Positions 7,825 to 14,400 of a stretch of DNA of 14,845 nucleotides are shown here, one piece after another. Below the pieces are notes generated by a model. It was not told where the DNA came from, did no database searches, and worked only from the letters and a program-made list of their open reading frames with translations. Positions within the stretch are counted from its first letter, which is position 1. Each line of letters starts with the position of its first letter. The position numbers and the translations under genes were made by a program. The DNA lies in the NCBI GenBank assembly GCA_003550625.1, contig PUKU01000098.1, positions 1-14,845 of the forward strand, read 5' to 3'. The stretch comes from Candidatus Aenigmatarchaeota archaeon (GTDB lineage: Archaea > Aenigmatarchaeota > Aenigmatarchaeia > PWEA01).

Positions 7825-8436
7825 CTATGCGTCCTGTACCTCGTTGATCCACTCGACCGTAAGCTCGTCGTCGTCATGGAGCTCAATGACCCTGTCGAAG
7901 TCGGTACCTGCGAAGTACTCCGGTTCATCAGCATCACCGTCTAGATCGTCGTTCCTCTGTGCTGTTGTCTCTACGAGTGCTTCAGGATCACAATCACCAT
8001 CTTCACTATCATATGTGAATGTCGCTGTCATTTCCCAACCGCCTTCGTATTCTCCATCAGGACTTGTGTACTCTATATTATCATATTCCTGGGACCCAAG
8101 GCCACAATCCTCGTACTTTCCTTCAAGTGTGTGGTCTCCCTCCTCTGGCGTCGAACCATCGGTATCGTCGGCTAGTGCTATGTGGTTCCACCACATAACC
8201 TCTGGATCCTCTATCAACTGCTTCCTAATTGCTTCGTGGCCTCGCATCAGGACGTTGCTTTCCTCTGCTACGAGCTCTCCGTTCTTGTAGATGCGGACGT
8301 GTCCTGGGTCAATGTTGACGTTGGAAAGTGTGTCTTCCTCCGTTAGTGTTTCTCTGACATCTCCGTCGATCGCTATGGCACCTGCAGCTACTACAAGACC
8401 TATTCCAAACAGCAGTGCAATTGCTTTCTTTGACAT
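7825..8436 (-). CDS. Membrane-anchored protein with phage-tail-like outer domain
   Basis: The protein has 203 residues. Residues about 5-23 form a hydrophobic signal or anchor helix. The acidic outer domain (about 38-203) shows a pattern I know from phage and provirus tail-associated beta domains: an N-terminal strand pair, WNHIALADD at 83-91, a TLEGKYEDCGLG turn, a GGWEMTATFTY strand, then FAGTDFDRVIEL and DELTVEWINEV near the C-terminus. C111 and C149 could pair. GGAGGTGA lies 10 bases before the ATG, and a TATA-like box lies just upstream of that. No terminase, portal, capsid or integrase gene accompanies it, so a cellular surface protein (pilus-like or adhesin subunit) is more likely than a provirus part. 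The domain assignment is by eye and needs structural confirmation. Confidence 0.82.
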   Translation of the reverse strand: MSKKAIALLFGIGLVVAAGAIAIDGDVRETLTEEDTLSNVNIDPGHVRIYKNGELVAEESNVLMRGHEAIRKQLIEDPEVMWWNHIALADDTDGSTPEEGDHTLEGKYEDCGLGSQEYDNIEYTSPDGEYEGGWEMTATFTYDSEDGDCDPEALVETTAQRNDDLDGDADEPEYFAGTDFDRVIELHDDDELTVEWINEVQDA

Positions 8437-8446
8437 ACTTCTAATT

Positions 8447-8454
8447 TCACCTCC
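8447..8454 (-). promoter_or_regulatory. Strong ribosome site for the 203-residue protein
   Basis: The minus strand reads GGAGGTGA, a full match to the archaeal anti-Shine-Dalgarno sequence, 10 bases before the ATG at 8436. It supports this start codon. Confidence 0.75.
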
Positions 8455-8456
8455 GT

Positions 8457-8471
8457 TATTTAAAAAATTAT
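8457..8471 (-). promoter_or_regulatory. Candidate internal TATA box before the 203-residue protein
   Basis: The minus strand has TTTTTTAAATAA centred about 27 bases before the ATG at 8436, inside a 63-base gap between genes. A start about 26 bases on would give a leaderless message, while read-through from the upstream genes would keep the GGAGGTGA site. The box could equally be a chance AT-rich spacer. Confidence 0.3.
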
Positions 8472-8499
8472 GTGCTATCTTTGCCGTTAACTATCTACT

Positions 8500-8706
8500 T
8501 TAGTCCTCTTTCTCGCTTGTAGACTCTTCAACTATAACAGAATCACTCTTGACAATTCTTCTCATAGAGTATCTTATAAGCAGGGTCAAAACGAAAACTG
8601 TACCGAAATTACCGGCAAGGAAAAGCCAGGAAACCATTCCAAGCACGGCTGCAATACCAAGTTCCTTTATTGCGATCTTCAGTGCAGACTTCAGTCTTAT
8701 TTCCAT
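8500..8706 (-). CDS. Small membrane protein (68 residues), function unknown
   Basis: A basic, probably amphipathic N-terminus (about 1-15) precedes a hydrophobic region at about 16-46 that could form one long or two short membrane helices. The charged tail ends ESTSEKED. The start overlaps the end of the 138-residue gene by 10 bases. A GGAGGTGA site 7 bases upstream lies inside that gene, so translation is probably coupled. I recognise no family. The context suggests a partner of the neighbouring membrane protein. Confidence 0.75.
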   Translation of the reverse strand: MEIRLKSALKIAIKELGIAAVLGMVSWLFLAGNFGTVFVLTLLIRYSMRRIVKSDSVIVEESTSEKED

Positions 8707-9113
8707 GTTATGTTCACCTCCTCACTGAACAACATAAACCTCTTCAATAGAAGAACTACAAGGCAGGCAATAAGACCATAGATGACAATATGATGTATCC
8801 AGAGTTCTCTGAAGTTGTAACCTAGGACTTCGTCAGGGAGAACGTAAAGTCCGTATAGATACATACTCTCCCCGTCCCTTACCGTTCTGTAGCCGAAGAA
8901 CGTATTCCTTCTGAGAACAAAGTTCGCCTCTGAGGTAACACCTACCTGTTCCTGCATCCCAGGTCCCATGCCATCGGTCTGGTTGAACTGCGGGTCGAGA
9001 TCAATGCCAGAAAGGCCTCTGGTTACTGTGGGGTACAGTAAAAGTAGTAGAAGTATCCAGACTATGACTATATCTGTCTTCCCTATCCGCATACCTTCTC
9101 CCTTGCTTTTCAT
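8697..9113 (-). CDS. Two-helix membrane protein with outer domain (138 residues), function unknown
   Basis: A membrane helix at about 14-30 is followed by an outer domain at about 34-105, rich in Q, G and aromatics with one sequon (NQT at 43-45), then a second helix at about 106-124 and a short tail. AGGTGG lies 5 bases before the ATG, which supports this start over the internal methionine at residue 8. The gene starts 12 bases after the 27-codon frame stops and overlaps the 68-residue gene. I recognise no domain. Its place between a membrane protease and exported proteins makes it a candidate assembly factor, sensor or protease substrate, but this rests on position alone. Confidence 0.78.
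   Translation of the reverse strand: MKSKGEGMRIGKTDIVIVWILLLLLLYPTVTRGLSGIDLDPQFNQTDGMGPGMQEQVGVTSEANFVLRRNTFFGYRTVRDGESMYLYGLYVLPDEVLGYNFRELWIHHIVIYGLIACLVVLLLKRFMLFSEEVNITWK
8714..8721 (-). promoter_or_regulatory. Ribosome site inside the upstream gene
   Basis: GGAGGTGA on the minus strand, 7 bases before the ATG at 8706, lies within the last codons of the 138-residue gene. It fixes the start of the 68-residue protein and makes that small frame credible. Confidence 0.75.
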
Positions 9114-9125
9114 TTTACCACCTGG

Positions 9126-9209
9126 CTAGCCGAAAACTGTGACAAACACACCGACGACAATAGCAGTAAGCGTACCTAGTATCCATGGATTAAGAGCTGT
9201 TGTCGTCAT
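9126..9209 (-). CDS. 27-residue membrane peptide
   Basis: This short frame runs MTTTALNPWIL then a hydrophobic stretch to VTVFG, one predicted membrane helix. It overlaps the end of the protease gene by 20 bases. It is preceded by GAGGAAGGTGC at Shine-Dalgarno spacing and followed after 12 bases by the AGGTGG-led next gene. Tight packing and a ribosome site support it. It could be a regulatory or structural micropeptide of the membrane complex, and conservation in relatives is needed to be sure. Confidence 0.55.
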   Translation of the reverse strand: MTTTALNPWILGTLTAIVVGVFVTVFG

Positions 9210-9783
9210 CTTCAGCACCTTCCTCGTGTTTATTTGTTTGATTCTCTCCTCTTATAAAGTTTCTCGTATTGTCAAGTATTTCACCTGCCTCTGGGTGTGT
9301 AAGCAGAGTCCTTTGCCTGAGAACACTTATCACCATATCAACCTGACCATGCACAATTACGAGAATACCGCCAAGTATTAAACCGAACCTTACCAAGTAC
9401 GATTCATAGAATAACGCGAAGTCATATGCTGAGGCCATTATATTTGCCCCGAGAAGTATGAAGCCGAGAGACCTCACGACCTTGTTCTTGAGTAAAAACA
9501 AAACCGCCGAGATTGGAAGTATGAAGAAGTAAGAAGATAGGAACATCATAACCTTATCGTAGTTTGTCGTCAGAAAGGCCTCCGGGCACTCCATTGAAGT
9601 ATAAGCAGAAAAGACCTCTAAGTCAAATATTATTATTCTTATATTCTCGCATCCGGAACTGAGACCAAAAACCGCATGCCCCAGTTCGTGTAGAACAGCA
9701 GTAAAGGTAAATACGACTATATTAAACACTAGAATCTTAGCTACTGGCATCCTATACTTCTTCAATTTACTCCGAAGACTCAT
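9190..9783 (-). CDS. Membrane zinc metalloprotease-like protein (HELGH, site-2-protease style)
   Basis: The protein has 197 residues. The first membrane helix (about 15-38) carries HELGH at 32-36, the zinc-binding HExxH motif buried in a hydrophobic segment as in intramembrane site-2 (M50-type) proteases. Further helices lie at about 78-97, 104-120 and 127-147. A third zinc ligand could be D121 in the ASAYDF run, but the classic NxxPxxxxDG motif is absent, so this is a minimal or divergent member. The tail is acidic and hydrophilic. The gene begins within the stop of the regulator gene (ATGA overlap), so the two are probably made together. Such enzymes typically cut membrane-bound regulators or short membrane proteins, and the small neighbours are possible substrates. 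Activity is not proven. Confidence 0.78.
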   Translation of the reverse strand: MSLRSKLKKYRMPVAKILVFNIVVFTFTAVLHELGHAVFGLSSGCENIRIIIFDLEVFSAYTSMECPEAFLTTNYDKVMMFLSSYFFILPISAVLFLLKNKVVRSLGFILLGANIMASAYDFALFYESYLVRFGLILGGILVIVHGQVDMVISVLRQRTLLTHPEAGEILDNTRNFIRGENQTNKHEEGAEDDDNSS

Positions 9784-10664
9784 CTACCATCGCCTTTAAG
9801 CTTCTTGAAAAGACTACCTACTTTCCTCTCCTCCTCGTCATGTATAGTTATATCAGAAAACCTCTCGATGAAGCTGAAGTCGTATCTATCCTCTTTGAAC
9901 TTGGTCCTGAAAAGAGAGAAGGTGTCGTTAAGCTCCTTTTTGAACTCCTTCAACTCAGGTGAACTCCCGTCCGGGGACTTCTTTTTAAGTGTCCTATAAA
10001 CAGGAACTATTATCTTCTCGAATCTGTATTTGAGGTCATCAGGTATATCCATCCTCTCGTCTCTCACCCTTCCAAGTGAAGAGGCCACGCCCATCGTAAG
10101 ACGGAACAGGAATATTACAGGATTATCGGGGATCCTCTGCTTTCTGTCCTTGAATAGCCTTGAAATGCATCCCAGTGAGAGAAACGCCTCCTTGAAGGTA
10201 TCGTTTGTCCAGAACTCCACGAGCTTTTTGAATTCCTCTTCATCGAACTCTATCTCCATGAGCTGCTCCTCGAGGTCCATGTCCAGGTTGTCCCTGGCCA
10301 TATCTAATAAAACATCTTTGTCGCTATCGTGGTTTGTTCCTGGCTGGAATCCCTTCGAATTGATTAGGAATTCTTCCAGTATCTCCTTGTTTATCTTACT
10401 GAGACTTCTTTCGAGATTTTCCTTGGAGAAAAGGGCATTATAGTTTGATGTTATGGTATTCTTCTCGCTGCCCCTCCGGACCTCTATCAGATTCGCATCC
10501 TGTAGCTTTTCAAGGGAACTTCCCTGGTAGAGGTATGTAGGGCTGCTGTAACCCCAGGCTTCATTCAGGTCAGATATGGTGTTGGGATTTATGCACGAAT
10601 AATATATTATTCTGAACCTGAGATTATCCTTCAAAATACTAAGGTTTGCACTGACCTCTGACAA
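9780..10664 (-). CDS. Winged-helix DNA-binding protein, likely regulator of the cassette
   Basis: The protein has 294 residues. Residues about 8-65 look like an archaeal winged helix: NLRFRIIYYSCINPNTISDLNEA, a second helix with SSLEKLQDANLI, then a wing EVRRGSEKNT. The remainder is charged and mostly helical, with an acidic stretch at about 130-150, and has no family I recognise. The start is TTG, chosen because GGAGGG lies 6 bases upstream and no ATG or GTG is in frame before it. It is the first gene of the cassette and divergent from the two-gene operon on its right, so the 301-base gap could hold operators for both. DNA binding is inferred from the fold pattern only. Confidence 0.78.
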   Translation of the reverse strand: MSEVSANLSILKDNLRFRIIYYSCINPNTISDLNEAWGYSSPTYLYQGSSLEKLQDANLIEVRRGSEKNTITSNYNALFSKENLERSLSKINKEILEEFLINSKGFQPGTNHDSDKDVLLDMARDNLDMDLEEQLMEIEFDEEEFKKLVEFWTNDTFKEAFLSLGCISRLFKDRKQRIPDNPVIFLFRLTMGVASSLGRVRDERMDIPDDLKYRFEKIIVPVYRTLKKKSPDGSSPELKEFKKELNDTFSLFRTKFKEDRYDFSFIERFSDITIHDEEERKVGSLFKKLKGDGR

Positions 10665-10670
10665 GCATAT

Positions 10671-10676
10671 CCCTCC
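10671..10676 (-). promoter_or_regulatory. Ribosome site deciding the TTG start
   Basis: GGAGGG on the minus strand, 6 bases before the TTG at 10664, is the main reason for choosing this non-ATG start. Confidence 0.6.
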
Positions 10677-10683
10677 AGTTAAC

Positions 10684-10708
10684 TATAATTTATCCCGGTA
10701 TAAATAAA
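10684..10708 (-). promoter_or_regulatory. AT-rich promoter region of the cassette
   Basis: Two TATA-like elements lie on the minus strand, TTTATTTATACC (10697-10708) and ATAAATTATAG (10683-10693). The first would give a leader of about 12 bases and the second an almost leaderless message. I cannot decide between them. Confidence 0.45.
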
Positions 10709-10898
10709 TTGGCTTTATTTTCCAAGGATAGAGGCAAAATCAGTATTTGATTATAGCTTCCTAATATAGTAAAGTGTATTAGAGACCTGTTAAAAACATT
10801 AATAAGAAAGGCTTTCTCTAGTCCTATTGTCCGCTAAACCCCCCATGGCCTGTAAATTGAAATAACCCCCGTGAGTTAAAAATGATAGAAGCAAGAGA

Positions 10899-10907
10899 CT
10901 TTTATAC
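10899..10907 (+). promoter_or_regulatory. Candidate TATA box for the plus-strand operon
   Basis: CTTTTATAC matches an archaeal TATA element. A start about 25 bases downstream gives a leader of roughly 35 bases holding GAGG at 10951-10954, which fits translation from the ATG at 10966. Confidence 0.45.
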
Positions 10908-10965
10908 ATCCTTTATTTCTAAATTTGGCTCCATTGTCCTAGGAAAAACAGAGGAATACGGGCAG

Positions 10966-11442
10966 ATGAGGGCTTTGACCTTCCTATTGATTTCTGTTAT
11001 AGCTCTCACAACCTTTGTGGCAGCAGGAGCTAACATGTCAGAAAACGAGACGGGCATGTTAATAGCCGAAGAAGACTTGAGTGAAAATATATCAATCGAA
11101 GAAAACGAAACCGAGGAAGATGCAAATGACACAAAAACAAATGACACCACAAGAGACGAAGACCATACTGGGGAATATGAGAAAAAAATAACCGCTGAAC
11201 TTTCAATACCGGACAAAATAACAAGAGGATCGGTTGAAAATGGCAGTATCGAAGTCGAGAACACAGGAGATGTAAAAGTCGAAATACTCGGCTTGGAATC
11301 CGAGGACTTCCAAATAAGCTCAAAAAACGGCTGCGGTGAAATAGAACCCGGCTCTTCCTGCGACAAAGAATTAGTCATCGAATCCTCTTCAGAAAAAGCA
11401 AGAGGAGAGACCGACGTAGAAGTGGTGATTATATATGATTAA
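10966..11442 (+). CDS. Small secreted or anchored protein with Ig-like domain
   Basis: The protein has 158 residues. Residues 1-21 form a signal peptide or anchor (MRALTFLLISVIALTTFVAA). A low-complexity acidic linker (about 24-70) is packed with N-glycosylation sequons: NMS, NET, NIS, NET, NDT, NDT. An Ig-like beta domain (about 74-158) carries VENTGDVKVEI, a CARDB-style pattern, and C123 and C132, which could pair across a short loop. I chose the start at 10966 because the signal peptide begins there and GAGG lies 11 bases upstream; an upstream ATG at 10882 is possible. The stop overlaps the next gene's start by 8 bases. It is probably a surface partner of the large protein that follows. 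Confidence 0.72.
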   Translation: MRALTFLLISVIALTTFVAAGANMSENETGMLIAEEDLSENISIEENETEEDANDTKTNDTTRDEDHTGEYEKKITAELSIPDKITRGSVENGSIEVENTGDVKVEILGLESEDFQISSKNGCGEIEPGSSCDKELVIESSSEKARGETDVEVVIIYD

Positions 11443-14400
11443 TATTCTATTTGACCTCAGAGAAAACAAAGTTACAGGAACATTTGGAATATTTGTCTCG
11501 GTCTCGCTCATACCCATATTCCTTCTGCTCGCGGGACCAATCTTTACATTCCTACCACTCGGAATCCTTATAGGAGGTATTATATTTCAAGAGAAAGTCT
11601 CTGAGGATGGTCAGATCCTCGCTTTGGTCTCCATGATCCTGGTGTTTTTGACCACGATCACCGTAGTGATGGCATACACGGGTTCAATAACTGGCTATGT
11701 TGTTGGGGATGAGGATGTAGAAGTAGAGAAGATCGAAGAAAGAATAGAAGTCTGGGCCGACACGGAACTGGAGATAGAACAAAAAGACAGGAAAATCGAG
11801 GTGCAGCTCCTCCTAGACGACAACACGCCCCTAGAAGGCCAAGAAATACAATTCTATGTAGGCGAAGAGGAACTGACCGAAACTACGCGCTCCGAGGGCA
11901 CAGCCACTCTGGAAATAAACGAAACAGGAACTTTAGAGGCCGAATTTCCTGGAAACGAATCCAAATACCTCAATCCATCTGAGGCAAGTTTAGAGGTGGA
12001 AGAAGATAAGGAAACAGAGGAAGAACCGAGCTTCCTCACTGTGGAAACGGACCAAGAAGAATATGATGAAAATGAGACTGTGGAGATAACGGGCGAAGTC
12101 CTAGATAACGGTACTGAAGCAGACACCACTATTAATATAGACATAAACTATGATGGAACTTCCGTTTATTCCAACACCACAAACGCGACGCAGGGAGAGT
12201 ACAAACACGAACTCACCGCAAATTTCGAGGATAAGGGTGAATATGAAGTTCAGGTAGATGCGTTGGATCTCTCAAATACAACGGAGTTCAAATACATAAC
12301 CCTTGAGGAGAAAGAACCGGAAGAAACCTACCTGACCTTGGGAACAGATAGGAACGAGTACTCAGAAGATGAAAATATAGAGGTTAAAGGAGATCTGGTA
12401 TTAAACGGAACTGCTGCCAACGAAACCGTTGGACTTGAGGTACAGTTCAATGACTCGGTCGTTTACTATACTAATACCACCACAGAAGATGGTCAATACG
12501 AAGAAGAAATTCTTGCGGACTTTGAAGAGGAAGGTGAATATAAAGTAAAGGCTTCACATTCCGACCTAACCAACGCCACAGACTTTGAATACAAAAAGGA
12601 GGATAGTTGGAGAGAATCTTCCCTTGGCCTGGTTGTCGAAGAAAAGAACGCATATATCACTTTAACTTCCGAGGATGAGAGTCTGGGGGGACAGGACGTC
12701 GAGCTTTCAAAGGAAGGGGATTTGCTGGCCACACTCAAGACTGACGACAGGGGCGAGGCAGTTTATGAAAAAGTTCCAGAAGGAGAGTATAAACTAAAAG
12801 CAAAGTACGATGGCAACGAAACCCTTGGGGTAAAGGGAAGTGAAGAGAAGGTTCGTGTTGAGGTAGAGGTAGAGGAAGTTACAGAAGAAAAGCTCACAGA
12901 AGTTCACAGTGAAGAAGGGTTAAGAGAATACAGGGCTGTGGCACCGCCCGGACAGCCTGCGGACTTCGAGATACCAGCCGCAGACCGTGCCTTCGAGGTA
13001 AGATCAGAAAGAGCTGCCTTCGGAATGGACGAGAATCCAAGGTTCGAAGTACAGAGGCCGGTCGAACACCACGTCTCCGTGGAAGGAGAAGGCGTAGGAC
13101 ACGAAAGGAGACAAGAAGTAGCACAGGTAATCGTACCACCGGGTCAGGAAGCAAGGATAACTGTAGAAGAAGAAAGTCCTGAAGTCGAGTTCGAAGTTAT
13201 AGACTCCGCCTGGGAGCCACAGGACATAGACTTTGAAATCGTAGAGACGGAAGATGGGTACGAAGTGGAACTGGAGAACCCGAGGAAAATGAGGGCCGGA
13301 CGTTACGGTCTCGTATCAAGGTACAACCCGGAAGAAGTTTACTGGTTTAACTGGGGTCTTATTTCTATAAACACGGAGAAGAGTATCTACGAACCGGATG
13401 AAGAAGCAAGGGTTGATATGGTAGTCCTGGACGAGGGAGGTTACCTGGTCGAAGGTGCTTACGTCCAGTTAAACGTAACCGACCCAGAAGGTGAAAAAAC
13501 AACCTTCTCCACAGAAGAAGGAACCGTGGAAGAAACGGACAGAGGAATCTACACCGCGATATTTCCTGACACTAATAATATAGGTGAATACAACCTATCC
13601 GCAGCGATGGAAGACGATGGAATAAACGCGACCATGGACTCGTTCTTCGAGGTCAGAGAGGACCACGAGTTCGATATAGCAAGGGACACGCAACTGACAC
13701 TTGACCCGCAGATAGATCCACTAACTGCTGACATAACGATAGAACCAAGGGGTGATTACGAAGCAGAAGTTGTTCGAGAATATCTCCCTTCGAACTTCAC
13801 GATAACGGACGCTGGAGGAGCCGAGGTGACGGAAGAGGACGGCGAAAAGGTTCTGGAGTGGGATGAACCGGATGAAGAGGTTTCTTACACAGCAGAAGTA
13901 CCCGAGGTATGGCCGTATCTCTACAGGCTTGGAGAAGTGGAGGTTGACTACAAAGCGGACGGGAAGATGGAAACGTTCACGGAAGCCAGACAGTGGCAGC
14001 TGGCCGTGGACCCGGAAGTGTTCGAATGTACAGTAGATGGTGATCCTAACTATCTCTGCCAGAGAGAAGAGGATTCTGTTTCTTGGTCTGAATCCTACGA
14101 GGCAGGCGATGGAGGAGAACGTGATTGGCAAGAATGGACGCCAGAGGTAGAGGAATGTGAAGGACCAGATGAATTATGTTTTTTCCATAATATGACGCAA
14201 ACACATCGATTTTTCCCAGCAGATGATTTGGATGGCTGGTGTGGTTTTCTAGGAATAAGGAATTTAGATGGAACACGGTACGAGTTTATTCAGGCCGAGG
14301 ATGATGGTTCTGATCCCTATTTGCCAGATGGTTCCTTTGCAAGTGACTCCGACTACACTTATCAGGAAGGTGCTTTCGATGGTTGTGATTGGAACACAAA

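Larger units (their letters stand above)
10665..10965. other. Divergent intergenic region between cassette and plus-strand operon
   Basis: These 301 bases have no convincing gene. They hold the minus-strand promoter near 10684-10708 and the plus-strand promoter near 10899. An in-frame ATG at 10882 would add 28 residues to the plus-strand gene but has a poor ribosome site and would push the signal peptide inward. No inverted repeat strong enough to call an operator was found by eye. Confidence 0.5.

Noticed and set aside
7374..8503. Plus-strand frames opposite the zinc-ribbon and tail-like genes (7374-7634, 7501-7749, 7844-8290, 8291-8503)
   Set aside because: They are serine/proline-rich antisense shadows of acidic minus-strand proteins with signal, membrane and metal-binding features.
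7825..10664. Interpretation of the middle cassette as a provirus
   Set aside because: Only one tail-like domain is present. No integrase, terminase, portal, capsid or attachment-site repeats were seen.
10882..10965. Longer N-terminus for the small Ig-like protein from the ATG at 10882
   Set aside because: It would place 28 residues before the signal peptide, overlap the best TATA box and lack a good ribosome site. It is kept only as an alternative.
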